NCBI RefSeq assembly: GCF_003597395.2
Contig: NC_133769.1
Span: forward strand, 173,397,058 to 173,461,057
DNA: 64,000 nt
DNA from: Chelonoidis abingdonii
Taxonomy: Eukaryota; Chordata; Testudines; Testudinidae
Direction of reading: 5' to 3'
A model generated the notes under the pieces. It saw nothing but the letters and a program-made list of their open reading frames with translations. It ran no database searches and had not been told where the DNA came from. This document shows positions 36,460 to 47,000 of this stretch, one piece after another (the first letter of the stretch is position 1; every line of letters starts with the position of its first letter). A program made the position numbers and the translations under genes.

Positions 36460-36700
36460 AGGGCTTGTCGACGCATACAGTTGTTCCTGATTAACTCCAT
36501 CTGTAGATGCTCATATTCCAGAACAAACTCAACTTAACTCACTTTGAAGAGGACAGGGCCTTCATGATCCAGAATAAGAGCATCCATACGTAACTATTCT
36601 TGAATAACGCCATTGTGCTTAAAATTCATATACGAGCTTAATTAGTATTAACTTTCAAGTGGAATCAAGTCTTAACTTGAATTCATCCTGTCTTGCCAGC
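36460..36700. repeat. Possible further MITE (left end only)
   Basis: The phrase ttagggcttgtcgacgcata resembles the terminal style of the Harbinger-type MITEs here. The following region has scattered ttaact and gaataac motifs that are partly self-complementary. The right end is not clear. Confidence 0.3.
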
Positions 36701-37247
36701 AGACTATCATACCATTTCATGCTCTCAAAAAAGCGTCTGACCTGAGAGATGAAATTAACAGGAGTTTGGCACTTAACTGCTGGGCCCTGTTTCCATGGAA
36801 ATGGAACTTCAAATCAGGGATAATATATGAAGATGTTAAAATACAGATGTCGTTGTCATCGTCTTCTTCAAAAAAGAAACCCTCACGTTTTTTATGGAGA
36901 AAGGGGGCTGGATCAGCAATTCTGTTCGGCAGTTGATGGGTTACTGGCAGTCAGTGGCTGAGACTGAGAGGTCTCACGGTGAGATTTCAGTTGCTGGCTG
37001 CCTGCTGAAACCTGAAAGTGATGGCTTCATTATAATAATAAAGGAAACCCATATTAAACAATGATTAAACAAAATAAGTTGTTTTAATACAATTCATTAA
37101 CATACACTGACATATTTTGTAATAAATGCATTTACATATGTTCTGTAGTGATGTAATTTGGTTACAACACACATCCACACTTCTGAAGTGGTTGAAGGCA
37201 TTTGGGCATACATTTTATGTCTCTTGATGCATCTGACCCATGAAGGG

Positions 37248-37603
37248 CAGTGGTTTTCAGCCAGTGGTCCAGGGCCTCCTCGGGGGGCCATGAACAGGTT
37301 TCAGGGGGTCTGCCAAGCAGGGCCAGTGTTAGACTCACTGGGAACCAGAGAAGAAAGCTGAAGTCCCACCATGTGGGGCTGAAGCCCAGAGCCCTGAACC
37401 CTGCCACCAGGGGCTGAAGTAGAAGCCTGAGCAATTTAGCTTTGAGGGGCCCACTATGGTGTGGGGCCCTGGGCAATAGCCTTTCTCGCTACCCCCTAAT
37501 GCTGACTCTGGATTTTACATTCAGAAAACAGTTGTTGGACTATTGAGTTTTTATAATATGTTGGGGGTTGAGGGCTCAGAAAGAAAAAGGTTGAGAACCC
37601 CTG
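37248..37603. mobile_element. hAT-type MITE, composite
   Basis: The ends CAGTGGTTTTCAGCC and (inverted) CAGGGGTTCTCAACC are good hAT-type terminal repeats. Flanks are atgaaggg and atgtaggg (7 of 8 match), consistent with an 8-bp duplication. Inside lies a second hAT-like unit, CAGGGCCAGTGTTAGAC (from 37318) to its inverse near 37510, so the family may be composite. There is no coding capacity; an open frame on the minus strand (37162-37476) is a by-product. Confidence 0.72.
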
Positions 37604-38049
37604 ATGTAGGGTATATGATGGGAAAAGTAGGAGTGGCAGCAAGGGGAGAAAAGCATTGTGAATTTCCATTCTAGAAGAACTACTAGAGTTTCTACCTAAT
37701 TTGTATTTTGGAGACTTCCACGCACACCTAACACACTAACCCAAGAACTCATACCCATCTTGATGACCAAAGGCTTCTCCTAGGTTTTCTCTGGTTCCAC
37801 TTGCACCATCAGACATATGCCAGTTGTTAGTTTTTGGTTTGGGGTTAAACTCTGGATGCATGAACAAGATTCCACCCTCCTTTAAAACAGATAAAAGTGA
37901 TCTAAGGACTAAGGATCTAAGTGAACTAAGGAGCTTGGAGCTCCTGGTTCCAGGGAACTTCAGCAAGACCTTGAGGTTACTAAACTCATCCATGTGACCA
38001 AGGCATAAATGACCTAGTAGAACATTGGCTCAAACTTAATCCAACAAAC

Positions 38050-38768
38050 ACAGAACTGATGACAGAAGGAAAGGAGAAACATCTCAAGGAACTCTAAGGA
38101 AGGGCAGTATCAGCAGTTGTACAAAGCTGCAGTGTCATCTAGGTCTTTTCACTACTTCCAGAAACAAGTTACTGTGTGGGTAAGAAATGTCCTTTACCAA
38201 ATTCAGCCAAGATGATCATGATAGAACCAGAATGGCTGAGACAGTGCTGGTTCTCAGATCTAATGAATGTCTCAGTTAAATCTCCAATTCAATTGTCTCT
38301 TCAACCATATGTGAAATCCCCAAGACGAGAACAGATTTTTCTGTCCAGATCCACTTTCCTTGCACCTCATGACATGGATGCTGGCTGGATAACATCTGAG
38401 GTACAAAACCCCTTTACCCACAGTATAGAGGACTCTACTGTTACTCAGCCAAGTGGAGGAGAATGAGTGTCTGGGCTCAACATCATTCATAGTCTCCATT
38501 TAACCTCTAGGTGTATGATACCGTTTAATACAGTCTTTCTTAAAAGAACTTTGGACGATCTATGAGCTCCTTGAGAGGGTCCACCTAGTAGCCATCTTAC
38601 TTTCCACCCTCCAGTTTAGGGGTATTCCACATTTTCACATCCTAAGACACACAGGCCCTTCATGTACTTAGCTATATCTCCTAGTCAGAGAGCCTCCCAC
38701 TCTGTAGGATCTAAACATTGTGCCAACAGATTTAATGGATCCATGCTTTGAACTGCATATTCTCTGTT
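38050..38768 (+). pseudogene. DIRS-type retroelement relic, left part
   Basis: Plus-strand frames give EPEWLRQCWFSDLMNVSV (about 38230-38284), which matches the W..W..DL wording that follows the RNase H region in vertebrate DIRS elements. After frame changes come VHLVAILLS and, near 38713-38750, DLNIVPTDLMDPCFEL, the N-terminal part of the tyrosine-recombinase region. Stops and frameshifts are frequent. The reverse-transcriptase part to the left cannot be followed beyond about 38050. The piece ends at the LTR insertion and continues at 39811. Confidence 0.6.
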
Positions 38769-39810
38769 TGTAGGAATACTAAAGAAGGTTTATATTATAC
38801 ATGGTTTATATGAAAAATGATTTATTGTTAGAAATGATTTAATGTTAATTAATACTTTATAACTAAAGATTTATATTAGAAATAAATGTGATTCCCCAGA
38901 TTTAGCCTCTAATCTGCAAGCCATCAGCTGTGTCTGTGTGAAGCCTGCGCACAGAAATACTTTGTACAAAACTTGTTAAAGGTTAATTGACTCTAAGTGC
39001 CCTTCTCTAAGTGACACTTTGTAATCACTACAAATAGAGACCTCCACCTCTGTAAATTCATTTTTATCTCACTTTATGTTCCTTCTTTTAATTGTTAAAA
39101 GACAGGGAGTCTCACACCCCAAAAGGTAAAGAGACAGTGAAATAAATGTAATTAAGATAAAGAGTGTATGTGAATGAGTGCCTAGTTTAAATGATGAATG
39201 AATGGTTAGGGAGTTACCAGCCTGAAAAATTCAGTGTCGGCCGAAGAAGGTGTCAAGTGGAATCAACCAGGTGACCCCCGGAGGGCGAACTGGGATCCAC
39301 CCCAAGCACCTAACAAACATCTGACAGAATGGAGCCAGACACCTGCTGATTGATTCTGCAACAGCAGAACGACCACCCCAAGCACCTAAACAAACATCTG
39401 ACAGAATAGAGCCAGCGACCTGCTGATTAATCTGGCAACAGCAGAATGAAACAACTCCCATGAACTAACATAGGGAAAAATCCCTATAAAACTGGACTCT
39501 GAAGACTGAGGACTTTGAGTCTATGGTTCTGCTGCCAGCCTCCAGGAGCATCAGGTGCACCTGACCCGGACTCGGCTCCACTCTTGTGTACAGGGTACCT
39601 GGCCAGTATTCTGTCACAAGCAACTTTAGGCTGGTAACTATAATATCTACACAGAACTTGTATGAATGATTGTGTGAATGGATATATAGGAATAAGTAGC
39701 CAAACAACGTTGTTTGCTGTTATCTTTTATTTTATTATGGTATTTACAATAAATGTGACAAATGTCTTGTCCTCTTTAATAAGATCCTGCTAGTTTTTAT
39801 TGGTATAACA
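38769..39810 (+). mobile_element. Solo LTR of an endogenous-retrovirus-type element (4-bp duplication)
   Basis: This 1042-bp unit starts TGTAGGAATACT and ends GGTATAACA, flanked by the direct repeat tgtt (38765-38768 and 39811-39814). A TATA-like ctataaaac is at 39483-39491 and aataaa lies near 39748-39753, so it reads on the plus strand. A 76-bp tandem duplication lies in the U3 part. No coding region or second LTR is present. It interrupts the DIRS recombinase region, and the DIRS reading continues across the site once the unit and one tgtt are ignored. Confidence 0.82.
39297..39448 (+). repeat. 76-bp tandem duplication in the LTR
   Basis: Two adjacent units of about 76 bp begin ccaccccaagcaccta and end caacagcagaa. 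They differ at a handful of positions. They lie just upstream of the TATA-like box, the place where LTRs often carry duplicated enhancer segments. Confidence 0.85.
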
Positions 39811-40386
39811 TGTTCCATCCAGCAAAACAGACTTTTTGGTAGCAATAATATTTGCCAGAATATTAGGGAAGATAGGTCTTTTGGCAAACCTCCGCATATG
39901 TTTTTTCATAAAGACAGAGTAACCATGAGACCGCACCCAAAGTTCTTCCTGAAGGTAGTCCATCTCAACCAAGTAATATATCTACCTGTTTTCTTTATGA
40001 AGCCATGCTGTAGCAAAGGAGAGGCTAAACTTCACACCCTAGATGTTCTTAGGGTATTCTCCTTCTGTCTCAACAGGACTAAGCAATTGGGGCATCTCCC
40101 AGATTATTTGTGTTTTACAGGGTTATGGCCTAACCTTTCAACCTCTCAATGCAAATACTTTCTAACTGGATTGCTACGTGAAGTATGTTGTGCTATGAAA
40201 TAGCCAACTTAGACTTGCCATTGAGAAGGGCCACTCCATGAGATATCAAGCAGCTTTTTTGAGAAATGTTCCAATACTAGAGATGTAGGGCAGCTATTGG
40301 GGTTCAGTGCATATGTTTACTGAGCACTTCTCCATAGCAGAAACATCAAGATCTGTGGCTCATTTTGGTAGGGCTGTCCTACAATC
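39811..40386 (+). pseudogene. DIRS-type tyrosine recombinase relic, right part
   Basis: The plus strand reads KQTFLVAI, then FHKDRVTMRPHPKF (about 39900-39941), LHTLDVLRVFSFCLNRTK (about 40030-40083), then after frame changes KGHSMRYQAAFLRN (about 40228-40269), a stop, and SVHMFTEHF. This is the C-terminal catalytic half of a DIRS tyrosine recombinase, the enzyme that integrates these retroelements. The H..R box is present as HSMR. The expected nucleophilic tyrosine in the F(T).HY position is phenylalanine here. The relic is inactive because of stops and frameshifts. Confidence 0.65.
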
Positions 40387-40429
40387 AGCCTTTATGTAGA
40401 CTTCTTGCATCCTGGTGATGTAGGTTACT

Positions 40430-40810
40430 GATTGTGAGTAACCAACAGTGGAATATATATGGACAAGCACTCAAAAGAAATTATGTACAATAACTGTAGT
40501 CATCAACATATTCCACAACCCACCCTCCTCCTTTGCTACTATGGAGTCCCATAACACCTGAGCTAGATGTTGGTTAATGAACTTACAATGGTTGGGATTG
40601 CTCCACCTTTGAAGCACAAGGGCACTCAGCGCAGGTGTGGCCCCAGTGGGCACTGCTGTCCAAAAGAATCCAAACTTGAGTGTATATGGTGCATGTGCAC
40701 CAACAGTGGAATGTATGTGGGCAACACATCTCAAAGAACTATTCTTACTGTATGATAAGAAACACTTTTTCTCCTGTGTGTGTTGGACAGAGATCCATCC
40801 CATCATGAGT
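40430..40810. mobile_element. DIRS-type terminal region (non-coding)
   Basis: It directly follows the recombinase relic. It contains gtaaccaacagtggaatata (from 40439) and a second version, caccaacagtggaatgtatg (from 40699), each followed by acaagcactc- or aacacatctcaaag-type wording, as expected for the repeated ends of a DIRS element. The minus-strand open frame of 141 codons across this area (40471-40896) has no recognisable domain and is probably incidental. Confidence 0.5.
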
Positions 40811-41340
40811 CCTTTAAAAAATGAGTGAAATCTAAAAAAACTTGGTCCAGTTCTTTTGCATCCCCAAAGAGATGGAAAGAAGCTGGATCTGGCCATCTGA
40901 AAATCCCCTTGCTGTTGCAGGAGCTCTCAGGTGCTACGTAACTGGTCACAGTTAAAGTGGGGTGTGTCCAGAACCTATTGCATGCTGGCTATGCTCCTCT
41001 ATCATACGGTCCCTTAGAGATCATTGCCAACTGGCATAAATTGGACAATATTGATTCTGTAGGATTAACTGAATGAATCCAGTCTCTAATATGACTTTCT
41101 AAACATGAAGTATACTATTCAGGAGCTGAATTTAGCAGCCTTAACGCTGCTGTGTACACTATGTACATGATCCTGAAGCTTCTTGAAATGAAATTGAAGG
41201 TGATCAGAGGGAAGCTCCGTATAAAGAGTTTGGGAATGAGCTGAGCAGGTCTCATCTTGCTCCTATATAAGTCCATCTGTCACAGTTACAGGGAAAATTT
41301 ACACCATAGACTCTATCTCATGCCTCTCGAGGGCACTCCT

Positions 41341-41545
41341 CAAGTGACGGGCTGCAGGAAGTGGCGCAGGCCAAGGGATGTGCTGGCCGCTGCTTTCCAC
41401 CACCCCCATTGGCCTAGAAGCGGTGAACCGTGGCCAGTGGGAACCGCGATCTGCCGAACTTGCAGACGTGGCAGGTAAACGGCCTGGCCCGGCCCGCCAG
41501 GGTGCTTACCCTGGTGGGCCGTGTGCCAAAGGTTGCTGATCCCTG
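41341..41545. mobile_element. hAT-type fold-back MITE, right part
   Basis: It ends with the inverse of CAGGGATCAGCAACCTTTGG and contains ccccattggcctagaagcgg and a self-complementary gcccgccagggtgcttaccc block. It is the same family as 25978-26126. The left terminus is missing. Confidence 0.7.
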
Positions 41546-41785
41546 ATCTATGTACATGTTTCCCTTTACCTAACCTTTAATCTCTCCCTGCAAACATGTA
41601 TGTTTCATTTAGCCCAATCACTTCGATCTCTAAGTTGTGAGAAGAAGACTGCCCTTGCCTACAGTGTGTCCTTGCCAGCCTGTCAGCTTTCTTTGGCTTT
41701 CTGGGCAGCCCCATCCACCCCTTCTTCCTTAGAGCAGCATCTTTTAATGTTTAGAATCCTCTTTGATCCAAGGTTTAACCTTAAA

Positions 41786-42088
41786 GGGTATGTGTACATA
41801 GAGCTGTTAATTGCAGCTCAGGTAAACATACCAACCCTTGCTCTGATTGAGCTAGTGTACTAAAAACAGCAGCACAGCTACAGTAGCACTAATGGCCGGA
41901 GAGACTAGCCACCCAAATATGTACCTTGGGTTCAAAAGGGATCGTACTCAGGCCAGCTAGTTCCTCCCACCACATGTGCCACTGCAGATATGCTGTTAAT
42001 TTTAGCTTGTTAGTTTGATCAGAGCTAGTGAGGGTATGTCTACCCAAACTGGAAATTACACTGTCCAACTCCATTGTAGACATACTCC
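41786..42088. mobile_element. Harbinger-style MITE
   Basis: The ends GGGTATGTGTACA and (inverted) GGAGTATGTCTACA form imperfect terminal repeats. A second GGGTATGTCTAC lies inside at about 42033, so either the unit is compound or a smaller palindromic unit (about 42033-42088) sits at its right end. No target duplication is evident. Confidence 0.55.
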
Positions 42089-42479
42089 TGTGTCATTGTT
42101 TTGCCTTTGTTGCTTGGTTTGTTTAACAACCCCTGTAACTTAACTTTATGCCTTCAAGCAGGAGAATATCACACAGGTAACCTGAAGGGCATATGATACT
42201 TAAGGAAGTTGTGTGTCTTTTTTCTCTATGCCATCTATGGCAATACTCCCATGAACTTAGATAAGATCAGGATGTAGTTTGGAATGGTTACAAACTAAAG
42301 CCTCCTGATTCAAATTAGACCATGGAAATAAAGTTATTGGAGCATGATCAGGCAGTTAAAAATAAAATAAAATGAGGTCTGACTATTGGGGTAGGAGACA
42401 GCCATCTCTTTACTTTTAATCTCTGTTCTCAGGGCCTTTAATTCCAAAAGAAGTTAGACTAAAATTACCTTTAACTTCC

Positions 42480-42770
42480 TGCCTTAGTTTTTCCATTTGT
42501 AAAATTAAGTCTACCTCTCATAGGTGGTGTTAGAGTTAATGTTTGTAAAGGGACTTGAAGACCGGTATACACACAACCAACTTTGAGGGAGATTTTAATA
42601 TTCCAGTCTAGTAATAACAGTAATAACTTGCTCTTCTCTAGCATCTTCTGAAGAGGACAGGGTGCTCAGCAAACACTACATCTCTGCCACTGTCACACAT
42701 AGGTAAATTGAGGCACAGAGCACTGAAGTGACTTGGTCAAGGACACATGGTAAGTTTGTAGGAAAACCTC
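42480..42770. repeat. Two MIR-like SINE fragments in opposite orientation
   Basis: 42480-42580 (gccttagtttttccatttgt, then aaagggacttgaaga) follows the reverse complement of MIR. 42690-42770 (aaattgaggcacagagcact, then gtgacttggtcaaggacaca) follows the forward MIR core. Both are diverged. Confidence 0.55.
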
Positions 42771-42999
42771 AAATCATGGCTTCCAGGGCCAGATTAACCA
42801 ATGTTTGCTTGGTCACTTGCAAAGATCTTGATCTCAGGTCATGGTGGTGTGGGACACTGACCACTAAGAAAAACTAAAACAAAAAAGCCTGTGCAGCACT
42901 GCACCTCCGTGTTCCAGGTCACAACACCACTCGCTTGAGTTTGGCTTGGCCACTCCTCTGTCATGACAGAGAGATGGAGAAGATTGGAGTGTTGAAGTA

Positions 43000-43215
43000 G
43001 TGTGGTACCAGTGAGTGGCCAGGATAGGCCCTGGGGGAGAGTAGAGGATGTTGTGGGTGGTGGGGTTGGGGCTGCAGTGGGTGGGATGTATATTGGGGTT
43101 CCAGAGATGTGTGAGGGAGGTATCAGGATAAGTGGGGCTAATGGAGGGTTGAGAGGGGCATTTGGTGGTCTGTGTGGCACGGGGTATGGATGTAGTGGGG
43201 ACACTCTGGGGTCTA
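43000..43215. repeat. G-rich, strand-asymmetric stretch
   Basis: The plus strand is dominated by G with T and A, with many GGG runs spaced by a few bases (for example gtggtggggttggggctgc), and few C. This makes long incidental open frames on both strands (the minus ones are proline-rich). No gene is implied. Confidence 0.6.
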
Positions 43216-43764
43216 GTTAACCAAAGGTGAAAGCCACCCAAATTCTTATCAAAATGTAACATCTATGTATTTAGGAAAGGGTAAATGTTAGTAGCAAACT
43301 TTCTTCTGGAAGAATGGTTGATGAATTTTCTACAATGGCTAAACACTCTGCAATACTTGGTACTGCAGTGCCATCTTTCTTGTTTATTAAGGCATGCTGG
43401 CAGATAAAGTAATGCATAAAATCTTTATTGAAAAGCTTCATAATTTGATCACAAACAGCAGAATGGGTTTTGAATACCTTAGAAAGACAGGCTAATGGTA
43501 ATTGATTTGAGAGCCTGAAGTGTGTGACTGACAGCTATTTTAGAGAGTTAGTTTACTGCATCATAGCTTGTGCTCTGATATCACATGCTCAGCTTCGGTT
43601 TTATTAGGATGGTCATGTGCAGAGTAGCGTGGTGGTGGTGATCATAAATGATAAATTAAGCACATACAGCAAAGACAGCCATGCTTTAACATTATTTTTG
43701 TAAAATTACTGTCACTGATCAATAACCAAAAATAGATGGGTAGATTTAAAAAAAAATTTTTTTT

Positions 43765-43885
43765 AAGGCCTGGAGGGACTACCAGAGTCATCTAGTCTGC
43801 CTTCCTGCATAACTCAGGCTATAAAACTTCACCCAGGAATTCTTGCACCAGGACCAATAACTTGTGACTGAAATAGATGTGCCTT
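43765..43885 (-). mobile_element. CR1 LINE 3' fragment
   Basis: The phrases aaggcctggagggactacca, gtcatctagtctgccttcct and caggctataaaacttc follow the 3' untranslated end of CR1 as read in reverse. Only the last hundred or so bases are present, the usual severe 5' truncation. Confidence 0.65.
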
Positions 43886-44199
43886 TTAGAAATTATAATC
43901 TCTGTTCCACATTAGTGGCTGTTGGCAGGTTGAATAATCAACATGAGCTAATATTTTGTAGAATAGCTTTTGCTTTGCATATCTTGCAAGTTTCTTATTG
44001 GAAATCTGAGGATTTGGGAAATCAATACAATTTATGAATTTGGTAGGAGATTATGACTCTGTGCATATCTTTATCAGACTGCAAACTCCATTTTGAAAGC
44101 ACAATCCTTTTGCCTTCTTTTTCCTTTCACCTCTGCACTGGACTGACATTCCTGGGGGTAGTGGCACATAACTAACAATAGTTCTTTTTTAAATTGAAG

Positions 44200-45190
44200 T
44201 GGTTCACTGTTCAGATATGAACATCCTAGATAATAAATGGTATCCCACGCAGAAGAACTGGTTTGTAATGGAGAGACCACCGGTTAGAGGTGTGGGATCA
44301 CCTGAGGAGGCTGATCAGGGAGTGGAAAGTTATAAAAAGTCAGGAGCTGATCTATTTGGGATCTTTGGCTGTTTTTACCAGCTCAGACCAAGCAAAGCCA
44401 GTGATGGAGTCTGATGAAGCAGGAGCCAGGGAGACCCTTATCACCTGAACACAGAGATGGCTCTTAAAGGAGTGAGGTAAGCTAGAGTGAGGGGCACTGC
44501 GTTCAGGCTGTATGTTTTCCAAATGATCTGTTCTTTCTTGTGCTGTTAAGTAAAGAGGAAAGATGTTTTAGAATCCTGTGTAAAGACTGTGTATGTTATA
44601 CCTGTCATGCACCTTTAAAGAGTTAATCTGTGGACCTTGAGTACCCAAGTGGCTGGAGTTCTGGCATGGGGGGTGTTTAATCTATGGGGCAATCTGGGGT
44701 AGGTCAGAACTTGTGGTCCAACTCACCAGCCACTGGAACAAGGTTTCTACTTTCAGGAGATGGTGCTTGATAGAAGATTTGAACCTCTAAGAGCATGCCT
44801 AGGATCCTAGCTGGGGTAACACCTGGAATCCATTCAGACTTTGGAGGCTAAAGAGAATGGGGATTACATGTTTGGGTCCTCTCACAGCAGTCTGGTGAGA
44901 ATCCAAGAGCGGGCATGTGACTAGATATGTGACAGCAAACAAGTGCTGATAGACGCCACACACAACCGTGTACTTGCTGTCTTGCTTTCTAATGTGGATC
45001 AACAGCCGACAGTACCTTCCTTGTGAGTATGCTGCAGCGTCTGTAGTTCAGGAACCCAGAGTGAGACCAGAGATATAAAGTTTTTAAACCAGAGCTCTCT
45101 TTATTAGATACTTAACAAAATGGCTCCTACAGTCTCTGAGCAGTCAGGCCCAGAGTATGTCTGCATCGTGTGTGAAATCCCCCTCCCCCC
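44200..45190. repeat. Unclassified repeat-like stretch, LTR-like features
   Basis: A TATA-like gttataaaaa lies at about 44330, followed by a moderately GC-rich stretch. The phrase tttttaaaccagagctctc (about 45085) resembles one next to the CR1 near 23770. Termini and target duplications are not identifiable, so an LTR origin is only a guess. Confidence 0.3.
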
Positions 45191-46813
45191 CGCTTAAAAT
45201 TACATCTGATTAATTTTGAAGAGACAATACCACGAGATTCTCCACTTACCCAGGATGAGTAAGTTTCACTGTTTCCCTGGTGAATGACAGTTGGGCCCAT
45301 GCTGCATAGTCCTATTCATTACTCTTGCAGAACAACAGCATGTCTCAGAGGCACTGAGTCCTGTCTCCTTACTGGAAGTTCCTAAAGGACCAGGACATTT
45401 ATGTGCTCTGGGTTTTCATCCAGAAAAGCAAGACATGGTTTATTTTGCTTAGATGGAGGTGCCTGTGCTGGTCAGCTCCGTCCACTACAACTTCCTGAAA
45501 ATCTCCAGGCCTCTCCCATAGCTTTCGCCACATAGATCCTCCCTCCATAGTCTCTTCTCATGAACTGCCTCCACTTCATGGGGCCTGCTCACAAAAAGAG
45601 AGGCCTAGAACTCCTCTGTTACCTGGGTCCAGTTCTAAACACCTCTGTGGAAAAATTAGCCATTTCCTCTGGACTGGGTCTAATGAGCCAGCTGCCCCAG
45701 AAACCATCATGAGATGCAAGTGCCAACATCCTGAGAACAGTAGAATGCTTTGAGCACTAGTTGGCAGTTATTAAAAATCTAAGTTGTGGTCTTGAAGTTG
45801 CTGCACAAAATGTTGGTTTTCTGGGAGTAGAGAAGAGAGATGGGATTTTTTTTGTCCTAGCCGGCCAGCTACTCTCTAGTTTGACTTTTTTTTTCTGAAG
45901 CAAAGCTGTTTATTTTAAAAATGGATATTGTCATTTTAATAACCCGAGCCTTTTACAACTTAATTTCCTGTGTCAGATACCAATTCTTACTTAGAAAACA
46001 AGTTACTCAAGCTGGTCGTGTCCACTGGGCTATTTTGAGGGAAATGCAGGCCTCTATGTTCCAGGATCCCTGGGTGTTTTATGCTTCCTAAGTGAAGTAC
46101 AGCCACTGCCCCAATCTTGGGTCCCCGGGTACATTCTGAGCGCAAATCTGCAGTCTAACACTGCCTCCCTGAGAGCTGGAATCTGTTGACCAACTCCCTA
46201 GCCCCTGGATACAATGGTGACCCTTCAGACTCTCCTGCACTTAAATACACCATCACCCCTCTTTGAAGGTGTGAAGCTTCTGGTTTACAGTTCAGCTCTC
46301 TGGAGACATGCAGTAGTTGGAAACATTCAATACATAGAGACACACTTTGGCCTTACTTTCATTTTTTCCATACGTGGTGGTATTAAGACTGACTATTCAT
46401 CTCCCAGACACTTCTTCAGTCCATTTAATTGAGACAGTCTCCTTAATATCCCTGTAACCTAAGCAAAAAAACCCAAACCCCCAAAACTGAAAACCTCCCA
46501 CTTAGACTCTCTCATGCTCCTGGGATTTCAGGGATACTATTAAATTTACCCGGGTTATAACTACTTCCTTCCTCAAATTGGAGAATCTTTCTTTTTCTAT
46601 GGTGGCTGATCAAGGTTTTGAGCACCGGATAGTGCTGACCAACAATTTTCCAGGGCCTTTTTAACAGAAAATTGGGGTTTTGAGCCAAATTATTTTGTGT
46701 GTGGAAAGTGTGTGTGAATTTTTATTTGAAAACCTAAAAATGTTTTCTAATTTTCATCAGAAAACCAGTAAGCTTCATCATTGTCTCAGCATGGAGAGTT
46801 AGGATGCATTATT
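45191..46813. other. Unassigned non-coding sequence
   Basis: I recognise no gene, RNA or repeat. Open frames are short and of ordinary composition. Confidence 0.5.
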
Positions 46814-47000
46814 GAGGGGAGAGATAGCTCAGTGGTTTGCGCATTGGCCTGCTAAACTCAGCATTGTGAGTTCAATCCTTGAGAGGGTCACTTAGGGATC
46901 TGGGGCAAAATCAGTAGCTGGTCCTACTAGTGGAGGCAGGGGAGTGGACCTGATGACCTTTCAGGGTCTCTTCCAATTCTATGAGATAGGTATATCTCCA
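46814..47000 (+). mobile_element. tRNA-derived SINE with CR1-like 3' tail
   Basis: It opens with a tRNA-like head: A box tagctcagtgg (46825-46835) and B box gttcaatcc (46870-46878), about 35 bp apart, as in an RNA polymerase III internal promoter. The 3' half (tggtcct...gaggcaggggagtgg...gatgacctttcagggtc) matches the 3' end of the CR1 at 19203-19280 in this window. This arrangement is that of the tortoise polymerase III SINE group, which borrows the CR1 tail so that CR1 reverse transcriptase can copy it. Point changes in the head are few. Confidence 0.85.

Noticed and set aside
40471..40896. Minus-strand open frame of 141 codons
   Set aside because: It overlaps the non-coding terminal part of the DIRS-type relic and has no known domain.
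42839..43262. Minus-strand proline- and threonine-rich open frames of 121 and 132 codons
   Set aside because: They mirror the G-rich plus strand; two overlapping frames with the same composition bias indicate a non-coding origin.
46814..46890. Functional tRNA gene
   Set aside because: The A and B boxes are real, but the sequence continues into a CR1-like tail and does not close a tRNA cloverleaf, so it is a SINE.
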